Part shown: positions 23,061 through 34,044 of the stretch, one piece after another
How positions within the stretch are numbered: position 1 is the first letter of the stretch
Layout: every line of letters starts with the position of its first letter
NCBI GenBank assembly: GCA_037367355.1
Contig: CM074699.1
Coordinates: forward strand, 3,720,001 to 3,784,000
Source: Neoscytalidium dimidiatum
Lineage: Eukaryota; Ascomycota; Dothideomycetes; Botryosphaeriales; Botryosphaeriaceae
Length of the DNA stretch: 64,000 nucleotides
Reading direction: 5' to 3'
Notes under the pieces: generated by a model
Told to the model about the DNA's origin: nothing
Seen by the model: only the letters and a program-made list of their open reading frames with translations
Database searches by the model: none
Translations under genes and position numbers: made by a program

Positions 23061-24506
23061 ATGCGTCTCTCTCTCGCTTTCCTCGCCCTCTTGGGCTCTG
23101 CTGCTGCTTGGGATAAGCCCGAATGGAACACCACCACTCCAAGCACTGAGACCGAGACCAAGGTCACTTATGTGACCACCACCATCTGCCCCGTGACAAC
23201 CACCCAGGGGCACACCACTATCACCACATTGACCACTTCGACTCTCACTGTTACTTCGTGCAAGGGAGGCTGCTCGCACTCCACTTACACTCCTCCTCCT
23301 CCACCGCCCACTACCTACACTCCTCCTCCTCCACCTCCTCCTACTACTACCTACACTCCACCGACTTCTTCCTCCAAGGAGATTCCCCCACCACCTCCTA
23401 CCTCTAAGAGCGAGACAACCTACAAGCCTTCCACCTCGGCGCCTCCGGTCTATCCTAATACTACCACCGAGCTCACAAGCACTTACACGGAGCACACCAC
23501 TGTCTACACTACGACCTGCCCTATTACTACGTCTACCGTTTCTACCACCACTGCCACCTCTATCATCACTGTTCCCTGCCATAAGTGCACTGGTGGTATC
23601 ACCACCACGCAGACTGTCACCACTTACACGACAACTTGGTAAGCTTCTCCCGAGTATTCCTACTTGAACTTCGATACTGACGACTTTTTCAGCCCTGTGA
23701 CGACCTCCACGACTTCGTACATCACTAGCGTGATCACTAAGCCGACGACTGTCCCTCTGCCGCCGCCGACTTCCACTCCTGAGGTTTCGGCTCCTCCGCC
23801 ACCGGAGACGACATCCAAGACGCATGTGCCTCCACCGCCGCCGCCTCCGGAGACGACCAAGACGACCAAGATCACGCCCACGCCGTCGACTATCTACCAG
23901 ACGACCACTATCACCAAGTCGTCTTCTGGAACCACCGAGATTTCCACAACGGTTGTTCCCATTCCGCCAACTTACTCTCCTCCCGCTCCATCTGTGCCAG
24001 CTCCATCTGTGCCAGCCCCATCTCCTCCCGCTCCATCTGTGCCGGCACCATCTCCTCCGGCACCTTCTGTTCCCGCCCCGTCTTCGCCGGCGCCATCCGT
24101 TCCGGCTCCCTCTGTTCCGGCTCCCTCTGTTCCGGCTCCCTCTGTTCCGGCTCCCTCTGTTCCGGCTCCCTCTGTTCCGGCTCCCTCTGTTCCGGCTCCC
24201 TCTCACTCGGCGCCTTCTGCTCCGGCGCCCTCCCCGCCAGCACCGAGCGCGCCGGCTCCGGTTCCCTCTTCTGAGGTCTCTCCTCCTCAGCCTCCGCCGG
24301 TTACCTACCCCTCGCCCTCACCCTCGGCCCCAGCTCCTGTCCCGACCACCAGCTACGCTCCGCCGCCGGTCGAGACTACCGCCTCCACGCCTGTGCCTAG
24401 TGCAACTACCCCTGCCGCTCCTCCTCAATTTACCGGAGCAGCTGCCAACTCCAAGCCTGCGGTTGCCGTCATGGCTGGTGTTGCTGCCGTCTTTGCTCTT
24501 CTCTAA
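23061..24506 (+). CDS. Thr/Pro-rich GPI-anchored cell-wall protein
   Basis: Exons 23061-23638 and about 23693-24506, with a short intron of about 54 bp, give 463 aa. A signal peptide (MRLSLAFLALLGSAAAW) is followed by two Thr-rich modules, each with a CPVT/CPIT pair and a CxxC-type motif (CKGGC, CHKC). The junction creates a third CPVTT, which supports the splice. Between and after them lie proline-rich segments with PPPPPP runs, then a long PAPS/VPAPS tandem block. The C-terminus is a small-residue site and a hydrophobic tail (AVAVMAGVAAVFALL), a GPI signal. Thr/Ser density predicts heavy O-glycosylation, so this is a structural or adhesive wall protein. No enzymatic domain is visible. Confidence 0.88.
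24099..24203 (+). repeat. 15-bp minisatellite encoding VPAPS, seven perfect copies
   Basis: Seven identical head-to-tail copies of GTTCCGGCTCCCTCT, each coding VPAPS, inside the wall protein gene. Degenerate copies with other synonymous codons flank it on both sides (about 23985-24250). Identity at third positions points to recent expansion. Confidence 0.95.
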
Positions 24507-25615
24507 ATTTCCACAGAAGATGCAGACGGTACAAGCATCCTAATGTTTTGTACTACGTTAATTTCCTTTCTACCTTTCTGTCTAATTTGATGACGAACAT
24601 GATTAATGTACCGATTCTCCGACCTGCTGCGTCGGAGGATGTCGGGCTATCACGCTCCTTCTTACGATACCAATGAATTGGGATACAACTTACAAGGAAA
24701 TGGAAAGGTGTGGATGCCATTCATGGGACTAGTCATGAGAGGGCTTAAAAACTCCCACGGAAGTGGGTGTTTGTGAAAGTCACGGGTGATCAACGAAACC
24801 GACCAACGGCCTCTACGGCTTGCGAGCTATAGCTAGGTAGATGCGAACTTTAGTTGGTAAAGTGTAATGTTGATAAGTTGATGTTCTACTCTTGGTATCC
24901 TGAGCCTCTTCCCACGATAATTTCACAGTGTGAAGGGGGATGTTGATAAGTGATGTTCAGCTAGCGTTTCCCGTGTCCCCTCTCTATCGTTTCAGAGTTG
25001 CGCATAGACTTCGGGGACCAACCTTTGTCCATGACTTGCGACGGGAACCTCAACAAGAGATCGGAAACACCAGAACACCATGCCGTGCTCCTCTCTATCT
25101 CTTTTGGGTGGGGGGAAAAGCATGCAACGGTTCCCCAGCCTCTGCACTTTCTGCTGCTTCCCTCTTCTTGTCTTGCCTCCTCACCTCATCTCTGCCCCTC
25201 GCTTCCTGCCTTACGGGTTGGGTTTTCTGGTCCCGTACGTGACGCGACAGGTCATGCAACTTTTTTTTTTTTTTTTCCCGTTTTCGTGAGGAGGTGAAGT
25301 GCATGAATTAGGCTCGCCCATGGCCTTGTTGTCCCTCTCCTCCCCGCCATTCCCATTCATTGTGCCTCCAACAAAGATGTCGTGCGACGCGGTGGCTTGC
25401 ATGGCATGATCGTCTTGCATCTCCGCACCCCCCGGTCGATGTGAGCGCATGTAAGACTGCGCTCGTGCACCAAGCCGCGTTGCTCCTTCCCGCTTCTCTG
25501 GGTCCTTTTTTTTTTTCTCTCTGAGGTTGGAGAAGCCATGCCCTTATCAGAGATTTACTTTTTTTTTTCTTAGTTGGGTGGCCTTGCTTCGATGTCTCAG
25601 CCGGGGGGTTGGATG

Positions 25616-25652
<37 letters not shown>

Positions 25653-26970
25653 CGGAGCATGTATATGCAAGGCCCGCAGGCGCAAAAAAGTCATGAGCCC
25701 GTCACGCATCTGCAATCGTCGTTCAACGATACGGTGAACATGTCGAGGGTGTCGGTCTTGTGCCGGCTCGAGTTGCCCGAGCCGCGCGCGCTCTCCCCCC
25801 ACCCGCTTCTGGCGTGCTTTGTCAGGTGTGGGAGGGGGGCTCGAGAGGCGTTGACATGGCTCTCCCGGCTTCTCATGCACATTACTTCGTAACGATGACC
25901 GGGCGGCGGAAAGATCGACCGATTTCCACTTTGATGATCTTCTGGATGCTGTTTTTTTCTTCTTCTTTTTTTTTTTTTTTTGAAGGTTCTGCATACAGTC
26001 ACAGCCCCATCTCTCGGCGGAGGCACCTAAGCATTGAAGCCAAGGCTCGTCGTACAGAAGAGAGCCCCGCATGACCAACGTGAACTCAACCTCCCTTGGC
26101 CTGTTTCTTCGACTTCATCTTTACGATGGATCTCTAAGATTCACGGCCATCTCCACTCGTCTTTGAATAGCAGAGTAACCAAGAAGACATCCAATATCAA
26201 TAGCCTGCGCACTGCCACGCATCTCTTCCCGACTTTGATACGTGCACAGCCCTGCGATCTCAGATACCGAGCGCAGAATACCGAGGGAGTATTGAAAGCA
26301 CACTTCATGATAGGGATATTAGCGAGCCGGGGGGGCTCAGCTTGCGCCGCACCGCCGATGCCAGTTTCATCTTCCCCAGACGAAACCCCAAAGAGCAAAC
26401 GCGCGAGAGGCTCGAAAAGCACGTGAAAGAGGCGAAATGCGCCGGAGCCCTCTTCTCACCAGAACCCAGTTGGCAGGAAGAAAGGAAACGTGAATTAGCG
26501 ATCTCCGAAATCCAACGCTTCTGCCAAGGACATTGATCCTGGTCTCACTTTTTCTTCGAAGGACTGTTCACGTCATCAAATTATCATTGACCATCGCTGC
26601 CTCTGTACGTACATCTCTATTCTCTTTATGACCAGCCGTAGTGCCCTCTTCCATTTGCCGGCGTTTGCGAGCGGTCATTGTATGTACTAATTCTACAGCC
26701 CTTTAAGACAGCCCAAAAAAAAAAAAAAAGGGATAATACAATACAGGGGCAAGAACGTACGTCACGTCATGCCATACATACTACTCCTTCATCTGAGAGC
26801 AGAAAAGAAAAAAGCAAGTCAAAACTCCCCCATGCTAAAATGCAGCAGCAACGAAACACCAGCACACCACCCCCACCATCCATCATCCATCGTATAAAAA
26901 GGGGAAAAATCAGGTATCATAACAAACAACAATCATCTCCGCCGCCCCTGACCATCATGTTCAATCACCC
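24507..26970. other. Convergent intergenic region (2.5 kb)
   Basis: No gene recognised between the wall protein and the lipase-like gene. It contains several homopolymer T/A tracts (about 25260-25276, 25507-25516, 25558-25569, 25967-25981, 26713-26728) and a GA microsatellite. Confidence 0.5.
25619..25649. repeat. (GA)n microsatellite
   Basis: About 15 GA units in the intergenic region, similar in type to that in DML1 intron 3. Confidence 0.9.
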
Positions 26971-29862
26971 TCAACACGCCTTCCCGTTCACCGCCCCTTC
27001 CACCGCAACCCCGTTCCCCTGCGCCTCACCACCCACCTTCCCACTCTCCTTGCTCTTCGCCGCGGCCGCCGTGGCGCCGCCTCCCCTGAACTCCTCGCCC
27101 ATGCCGACGCCGGCCTTCCGCCCCGCCACAACGGCGGCCAAGCACCGCCCGACGGCCTCCAGGTCGCCGAGCAGCGTGACGTGGCCGCGGTCGCTGCTGA
27201 CGCAGCCGCCGCGCACGACGCTGTAGCCCTCGGGCACCTGCGCGGCGCGCGCGAGCACGACGCCGTCGCCGCTCGCGAACGCCAGCTCGTCGTAGCAGTC
27301 GGTGTGGCGGATGTGCTCGACGCTGTTGACCTTCGCGCCGTACACGGTCGGGATGGACTTGCCGTAGATGACGGCGGCGGGCGGGTAGAGGTTGGCGGCG
27401 TCGGGCCCCTTGGCCGGCTGGAAGGCGAGCTCCTGCTTGAAGCGCTTGACGTCGGCGAGCGTGCGCGCGAGGTACGCGATGGCCGCGTCGCGCGGGATGG
27501 TGACGGCCGTGGCCGGGTTGTTGGTGTTGTTGTACGTCTGCGACGAGTACGAATGGGAGCTGTCGCCCATTTGCGGCGCCATGCCCGTCGCGCCTATTGC
27601 GCCGCCTTCGGCCCTGGCTTCTGCGTTGGCGGTCTTGGCGGCCGTGGCGGCTTTGGTCTTATCCTCCTTGGCCTTGTCCTTTTCCGACTGGAGAGAATTG
27701 GTGTTGTTGGACTTCGTGATGGAGCCTTTGCGGCCGAGTGAGGGAAGGACGCTGGCCATGGAACTCATGATGCCAGTGATGCCGGATGCGTTGGTCTCCT
27801 TCTGCGGGGGGAGCGGCGTTGCGACGACGGGGGAAAGTGCGTGGTCGATCCAAGTCTTGACGTCAAAGAAGTCCACGGGATATTCTTCCTTCGTGTGTTT
27901 GTTGAAGAAGCATTTTCCGTCTAGTGGGAGCAGTGCAAAGCTTGTCCGAATGGTGAAGTTGACCTGTGCTGTAAGCACACGAGAGCTGAGAAGAACGTCA
28001 TCGCCGTTGCGGAGAGGACCAAGGATGTTGACGCATGTATTAGGAGTGCCAGCATAAATAACGCCGGAGAACAGATCTGGCCGTTGGTTGATTGCATGGC
28101 GGGTGATAAGACCCCCAAGACTGTGCGCGATGACAATTGCTCCTCTCTTCTCCTTGGGCGTATCGGGTTGGTTGCAAGGCAGCTTCTCCAAGTATTGGAT
28201 GAGCTTCCGACTGAGCAGATGAGGGTTGAGTCTCCAATCGTACGAATACTCGTGGATGCGCAGCTCCCCATTGACGGCGTTTTCAGAAGCTCGCAGACGT
28301 TTGAAAAGCCTCCGCGCGATGTCAACCGGTCCGACATGTGTCAACATGCCACCGGGAATGACGCGTTCCTCCATATTTTCATCATCTTCCGGATTCAGAC
28401 CGACCTCCAGATCCACCTTTCGAAGATTCAGTCCGACCTTTATCGGAACCCAGAGTTGCCGGTGCGGTGGCTCCGCTGAACGCAGAATGGAGCCTCGATA
28501 TCCTCCCAGAATCACCACGTCGCCCTTGAGGTCTTTCACGGCTTTGGTGAAAAAAGGGTGTTGGGCGGCATTGGCTGACGTCATTCCACCAGAGCCGCCG
28601 AATCTTGGACTCTTCTTGGCACTCTCGACGGTAGCTCGGCTCAAATTGAGCGGGCTCGGTGTTGGCTTCCGCGAACTGCTGGCGGAAGAGCCCTTTAACG
28701 AGCCAGAGCGCCCTCTTGTGAGGTCAGTCAGTGAGGAGGATATGTTGATGGTTGGCATGGATGGCATGCCAGGAAGTTTAAAGTTGGCATCCTGCCAAGA
28801 GTCCTTGATAGCTTTGAGACGACTGTTCACCTGCTCTGATACATGTTCAAATCGACTGTCGTCGCCAAGTGAGGAGGCACGGGAGAGGGTGCGGTAGAGG
28901 ACCAGAGACTCGTCTGAGGCGGATCTCCGCAGCAACCTCTCCTGGGTAAGTTGCCTATTCACCGGAGGTCGCGTGGGCGGTGGGTTCTGGACAGTCACAT
29001 GGGGCGTCGGCTGCAGGGTGACAGGGGGCTGGTCGGGGGAGGCTTTTGAGTTGTCGTTCTGTATTGTGGAGCGACGTTCAGGAGCAGACACATGTGAGCC
29101 ACTAGCATTTTTGGACGAGGTTGAGTCAATGTCCGGACGAGGGCTTGAGGGAGCCATGAGCGTCTGAGCCCTCCCTTTCCTCGACGCAGAAGCGGTATCA
29201 TTACTATCGCGGCGGTCCTGACTGCTTGACCGGCCATGGAAGGAGAAGCTGAGCAGGTTAGGACTCTTTGGCATGCTGAAGGGCAGCCGTTTCTTCGACC
29301 CCTCCGTCTGCGAACCCGACGACGCTCGCCGCCTGTGTCCGGCGAAACTCTCCCGCAGCGATTGTCTGATATCGTCGGACCGCTGGAAGACCTTGGGACC
29401 CGACCTCCAGGGCGAGGGCATCCTCTTGTCGGCAGGGTCGAATCTCGGGGTGGCCGGCTGGGGCGGGCTGTCCTTGGGCGAGGGCGGGGCGTTCGTGTCG
29501 GAGGCAGTTGGAGTGGACGAGGCTGGACTCTCGACCAGCCTGATGTCATTGGCGCCCTCCAGGCCGTACTGGCTCGAGTCTCCGAAGGGTGCTTCCATCA
29601 GGTCGTCCATGGCGGCAGCCTTCTCAGCGGCGGGGGTCGTGGGAGAGGTGAGGTGCGTCTGAGCATGGCCGATACTGACGCCGACGAGCGACTGGGCGTC
29701 GCGGGTAGCATGGTCATTTGGCGGCGCTGACTCGTCGTCGGAGGGCGTCGACACATCGGAGTGATTCATCGTGTTGTAGCGGATGTCGGCGAGCGCATTG
29801 GGCATGGTGGGATGTGGTTTTGGGGCGCGGGCCGGCGCGGAAACGTCTGGTGTTTGCGACAT
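26971..29862 (-). CDS. Large lipase-like (LCAT-type) alpha/beta-hydrolase
   Basis: A single exon of 963 aa. The first 430 or so residues are Ser/Pro-rich, charged and probably disordered. The hydrolase part then begins with GDVVILGGYRGSILRSAEPP, goes through ELRIHEYSYDWRLNP and reaches the nucleophile elbow IVIAHSLGGLITRHA (Ser near residue 582). This layout resembles the lecithin:cholesterol acyltransferase/phospholipase group, with the YDWR motif before the GxSxG-type elbow. A likely acid and the histidine lie later; TDCYDELAFASGDGVV is a probable catalytic-Asp region. A Lys/Ala-rich insert (about residues 700-770) splits the C-terminal half. Substrate and location are unknown; no signal peptide is seen, so an intracellular lipase is likely. 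The ATG at 29860-29862 is preceded by repeat-rich promoter DNA. Confidence 0.86.
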   Translation of the reverse strand: MSQTPDVSAPARAPKPHPTMPNALADIRYNTMNHSDVSTPSDDESAPPNDHATRDAQSLVGVSIGHAQTHLTSPTTPAAEKAAAMDDLMEAPFGDSSQYGLEGANDIRLVESPASSTPTASDTNAPPSPKDSPPQPATPRFDPADKRMPSPWRSGPKVFQRSDDIRQSLRESFAGHRRRASSGSQTEGSKKRLPFSMPKSPNLLSFSFHGRSSSQDRRDSNDTASASRKGRAQTLMAPSSPRPDIDSTSSKNASGSHVSAPERRSTIQNDNSKASPDQPPVTLQPTPHVTVQNPPPTRPPVNRQLTQERLLRRSASDESLVLYRTLSRASSLGDDSRFEHVSEQVNSRLKAIKDSWQDANFKLPGMPSMPTINISSSLTDLTRGRSGSLKGSSASSSRKPTPSPLNLSRATVESAKKSPRFGGSGGMTSANAAQHPFFTKAVKDLKGDVVILGGYRGSILRSAEPPHRQLWVPIKVGLNLRKVDLEVGLNPEDDENMEERVIPGGMLTHVGPVDIARRLFKRLRASENAVNGELRIHEYSYDWRLNPHLLSRKLIQYLEKLPCNQPDTPKEKRGAIVIAHSLGGLITRHAINQRPDLFSGVIYAGTPNTCVNILGPLRNGDDVLLSSRVLTAQVNFTIRTSFALLPLDGKCFFNKHTKEEYPVDFFDVKTWIDHALSPVVATPLPPQKETNASGITGIMSSMASVLPSLGRKGSITKSNNTNSLQSEKDKAKEDKTKAATAAKTANAEARAEGGAIGATGMAPQMGDSSHSYSSQTYNNTNNPATAVTIPRDAAIAYLARTLADVKRFKQELAFQPAKGPDAANLYPPAAVIYGKSIPTVYGAKVNSVEHIRHTDCYDELAFASGDGVVLARAAQVPEGYSVVRGGCVSSDRGHVTLLGDLEAVGRCLAAVVAGRKAGVGMGEEFRGGGATAAAAKSKESGKVGGEAQGNGVAVEGAVNGKAC

Positions 29863-30718
29863 GGCGCTGGGCAGAGGAGAAGGAGGCGGACTCAGGCGCT
29901 ACTTGTGGATAGACAGTCTGTGGGCAGGACCGGGGCAGTGCATGCTTCCGCGGGCAGCCGCTACGCTGGAAGGAGCGGGCTTACGGGCGTTGTCTGTCGT
30001 GTGCTGTCAATGAGTGGGCCTTGGTGTCGGCGAGGCGTTCGGGAGCGGAGCGGAAAGGCCCAAGAGCGGCGCCGGCGTGGGTGGTGGTTTATAGGGCAGG
30101 AGAGCAAAGGTGAGAGGCATGGCGGACGTGGGCTGGGGCTGTGGTTTAAGCTGAGGTCAAATGTCGTCAGAGGGCAGGCAGTTAGGGTGAGTGTGTGTGC
30201 GTGTGTGTTTTAGTGGAGGGCCGGAACAGCAGCGGCCCTCGATCTGCCCATTGCCCACTGCCCGCTGCCCACTGCCCACTGCCCACTGCCCGCTGCCCTA
30301 CAACTTTTGTTTCGCTGTGCTTCCGCTGCAAGGAACGCCTGCGCTAGCCGCCTGCAGCTCGCCAGCCCACCAACCAACCAACCAACCAACCAACCAGTCC
30401 GCGCTCGCCTGCTTGCCGCCTGTCGCCTGCTAGCATCTGCCAGCTGCCAGCCGCCTATCGCCTGCCCTGCAGCCTCTTACATTCTTTCTTTCTTTCCTGC
30501 CCGTCCGCCCGCCGTCCGCTGCTGCTCGGACCCCGGAAAGCTCGCGCTCCGAGCGCCCCTCCGCCGCTTGATGAGCGCGCACCTGCACCCGCACCCGCAC
30601 CCACACCCTCGCCCACATTTGCACCCGCCATCCGCCATCCGCCGCCGCCGCGGATGCAAGAAAAAACGAATCCGCAACGCGAACACGCTAATTCCCGTTT
30701 GCCGCCGGCGCTACCTCT
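29863..30718. other. Repeat-rich intergenic region
   Basis: The promoter side of the lipase-like gene and the 3' side of the F-box gene. It holds tandem CTGCCCA/G units, ACCA units (about 30367-30397) and ACCCGC units (about 30583-30610). Open frames over these repeats are artefacts of composition. Confidence 0.55.
30239..30299. repeat. Imperfect 7-bp tandem repeat (CTGCCCR)
   Basis: About eight units of CTGCCCA/CTGCCCG, with TTGCCCA variants, in the lipase-like gene's upstream region. Confidence 0.8.
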
Positions 30719-32206
30719 TCATTCGTCGTTCTCGTCCGCGCAGTATCGCGACGTATCACATTTGACGCCATTGATTTCGGACCCGTCGAGGAGTTCGAGC
30801 GCCGCTGGATTCCACAGCTTCCGGCACCCTCGTTGCGCGATACGCCGTGTTTTTCGTATCTCCAGTTGCTCCAGCCCGGGCAGACCGCGCCCTCGCCCCG
30901 CCTCGGCCAAAAGTCTTCGGCACATGTCCACCGTCTCGCATGGTGACCATTGATACAGGACCCAGTCCCCGAAATCTTGCGTGAGGATCAGCTTCTGCAG
31001 CGTCCCCGGCAGCGACCAGGCTCCGCAGACGCTGCCCTCGTCATCTCGCGATGGTGGCTCCCAGCCGAACATGGCGCACAGAGGGACGCGTAGCTCTTTT
31101 AGCCGCACCAGCCCATCGAGCGGCCCGATGCTTCCCCTGATGCCCCACGGAGCACGTGTCTCGGCCGAGCCGCCCCAGAACCAGTCGCTGTAGTGCGCCG
31201 GCTCCTGTTGTTCCTGTAGTCTGATATCCACGCGCTCCAGCTTCTCGGCTCGTCGTAGCGCCTTGCCCACCACTCCGATGTCGACGTAATCTGGCTGCTG
31301 CCGAAAGAACACTCGTGCATACCACCGGAAATCCACCAGTTCGGGGCAAGCGCTGAGCAGTCTCTCGATGTCTGTGACCTTCAGCGGCGTCCACTCGAGC
31401 GCCACTTTGGTCAACGTTGTTTGCGATGACACATCGAACTGCATTCCCCTTGGACCATTGTACCATTCTGTCCTCCTGTTTCTGACGACCAAGCTCCGCA
31501 GCGATGGGATATGCAGAAGGTACTGGTAGAGTTCCTCTCCGAACAGTCGTGTTGGAGACAGGTAACGCCTTGTTTCGATCTCGACCTCTCTCAAGCTGGG
31601 GAAGATGTCCGCCATCAGTTGGGGCGACAAGACGGTCATCGGCGTGCACCAGTCCACGAAGCCTACACATAGGCTCTGTAAATTCTTGAACTGGGTAAGT
31701 AGCCAACAAGTATCGAATTCAGCAGACGGTACGTTGATTGACGTGTCGTACCAGATAAATCCTTGCCAAAAGAGGTTGCATATGTCTGTGGCGGTCTCGA
31801 GGTGTATCTTATGCTCCTCGTCCGTCGCAGGTAAATGCTTTTCAACATTTGCACTGTCGTAGCTGTATCTTTTCACGTGCCTCGCGAGCTCCGGCCGATT
31901 GCGCACCGATCGGTATAGCGCGAAGCTGTGTCTAACGTCTGCGTACAGGTGCTTTTCTGCGATCTGACGAGCACACCTGCACGTCCTGGAGAAGGCTGAA
32001 AGTGCACGTGTTGGCAACTTTAAGATGATTATTTCGACGAGCTCGATTGGTAAGTCGCCAAATCTTCCCTTGTCTCGGGGTAACGTGGTGTCGCCTTGTT
32101 CCATGACTGCCTCAACTGCAACATGGGCGGATTTGCACCACGAATTCTTCATCCCTGAGACTATCTCGTTGTCGTTCCCGTCTGCCATGGGGAAGCTCCC
32201 GGGCAT
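30719..32206 (-). CDS. F-box protein
   Basis: A single exon of 495 aa with ATG at 32204-32206. The F-box lies at about residues 47-92: FGDLPIELVEIIILKLPTRA followed by LSAFSRTCRCARQIAEKHLY, the usual fungal pattern. The remaining 400 residues are leucine-rich and irregular (for example LTKVALEWTPLKVTDIERLL), compatible with degenerate leucine-rich repeats that would hold a substrate. Such proteins join an SCF ubiquitin ligase through Skp1. The target is unknown. The gene is intact and stands alone. Confidence 0.85.
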   Translation of the reverse strand: MPGSFPMADGNDNEIVSGMKNSWCKSAHVAVEAVMEQGDTTLPRDKGRFGDLPIELVEIIILKLPTRALSAFSRTCRCARQIAEKHLYADVRHSFALYRSVRNRPELARHVKRYSYDSANVEKHLPATDEEHKIHLETATDICNLFWQGFIWYDTSINVPSAEFDTCWLLTQFKNLQSLCVGFVDWCTPMTVLSPQLMADIFPSLREVEIETRRYLSPTRLFGEELYQYLLHIPSLRSLVVRNRRTEWYNGPRGMQFDVSSQTTLTKVALEWTPLKVTDIERLLSACPELVDFRWYARVFFRQQPDYVDIGVVGKALRRAEKLERVDIRLQEQQEPAHYSDWFWGGSAETRAPWGIRGSIGPLDGLVRLKELRVPLCAMFGWEPPSRDDEGSVCGAWSLPGTLQKLILTQDFGDWVLYQWSPCETVDMCRRLLAEAGRGRGLPGLEQLEIRKTRRIAQRGCRKLWNPAALELLDGSEINGVKCDTSRYCADENDE

Positions 32207-34044
32207 TTTATCGTTACTCTGCCGAGGACTCCGAGGACTTTCGAGCGTGGGAATTATCCCTTATGGACAGCTGTGGTCCGTATTGTTTTCTTGTCTGTGT
32301 TGGCGAGGTGGCAGTTGGAGTGTTGTTGGCTTTCGCGGGAAACTGGAGAGGAAGCTGAATAACCTGAGCAACAGGACATATCGACAATTTATTTTTCTTT
32401 CTTATGTGGGCTTGTAGATTATCTTTCCGCATACCATGGAACCTGTTCTTTCTGAGTGCACGGCTCAGGGTCTCTTGAACCAGAGGACTTTTAACGATAA
32501 GTCATCCTGACTCTTGCTTGCGACCAAACCTCTGTCGTCACTAGACCACATTTGAAAGCGACATCTGTCGCCCAGATAATCTTCATCCGCAAATACGCCG
32601 AACCGACTGGCTGGCGTAAGTGGGGCCTCCGCATCTGACGTGTGCATTTTAAAAGCACGTCTTGTCTCACCGACGCCCATGGTATGGTCCTTGCGCTCCG
32701 ATTCCCATGTTGCCTGAAATTTCGCTGCTTTGCCTCTAGTTTTTCTTTCCCTGTCTCTAGATTCCTAAAAGAGGAAATCTAGGATAATATGTTGTTAATC
32801 GATTTACTCCTCTGGGCCAGCTCGGCAATAGTTTCTTTGGGTGGTCGGGATCAGGGCCTGATTTGGCGAGCGATCTCCGCGCCTCAGCCAGGTTATTCAC
32901 AGTCTCCAGGCAACTTGAGAATAGAAGAGCAGATTTGCATATCTTCGTAAGCCACAATCCTACCATAAATTCAATGCGCCACAGGAGGATTCAGAAAGGA
33001 AAATCTTGGCAAACGTAGTAGAGGAAGAATTGCCTTGAATAATTAATCGAGCCTTCTGTTGGGACGTGAAGATCCCTATCTCATCATTGCATTACCAGAA
33101 AGCGCTTCTTATCTTGCGGCGAAGATGGGATACCACTGTAGAAACATATTCGCATGGAATTTCTAAGAATCTTCTCGTTTGTTCTTCAGTTGACTCGCTG
33201 TTATCCTTCGCCTACTGCTGATGGAGAATCGATAGAACAACCGTGGACTGCCCCAGATGAACATAGACAAATATTCTACCATGGAAGAAATCAATATGAA
33301 TCGGCCCATCACGTATAACTGGCCCACGAAGAGATGAATGCTCAAGTCAGAAATGCTAACGGCGGTTCGATGAACGGGTTATCAGCCCATCCAATCGTCT
33401 GAGCCCGAGACATTCAGGACAGTCATTCACTTCAACAGCCAACTCCACCAAATCAGCCTTGGTCTACTAACATCTGCGCTGACTTGGCTCAAATCTCACT
33501 CAGGTCTGCATCGGCAGCTTCAATATATCCAACGCGGAGAAGACGGCGCGCAGTGCGGCTGGTGCGATGGCGTTGTGCTATGGAAGGGCGGGTGGCGCAG
33601 AAGCGAACGTACCGTATGGAAGTGCTCAATTGTGAAAATGCTTATCAAGTAGCGATGATTCATCTCAAGACGCCGATTGCAGTCAAGTAAAATCACTACC
33701 ACGTTCTAATGCTATCATGAGGAAGTGTAAGTGCTTGTCCTTCACTTGTACGTTAACAGAGAGAAGATGGAAAGCTATCATTCCCAGAAACCGAATTGAT
33801 TGGTAACGAGCGAACAGCTACATACGATAGCCAAGTTGCACTGCAAAAGTCCTACAGTGCCCTCCTCAAACGACTATCCCCTTGAGAAACTAAAAAAAGA
33901 CACAATGGACAAAGCTAACGTCCTTTCGTAATCGATTTCGGGAATACTGGGAATCCTGCCCGTAGCTCGTCGGTCTGGAGCTTCTTCAGAACGCGTCACA
34001 AAGCTGACTCACCCAGTAGCCCGCCACGAGCCTGAACGAGCCGC
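32207..34044. other. AT-rich gene-free region
   Basis: 1.8 kb with only short open frames. No protein, tRNA or element ends recognised. Confidence 0.5.
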
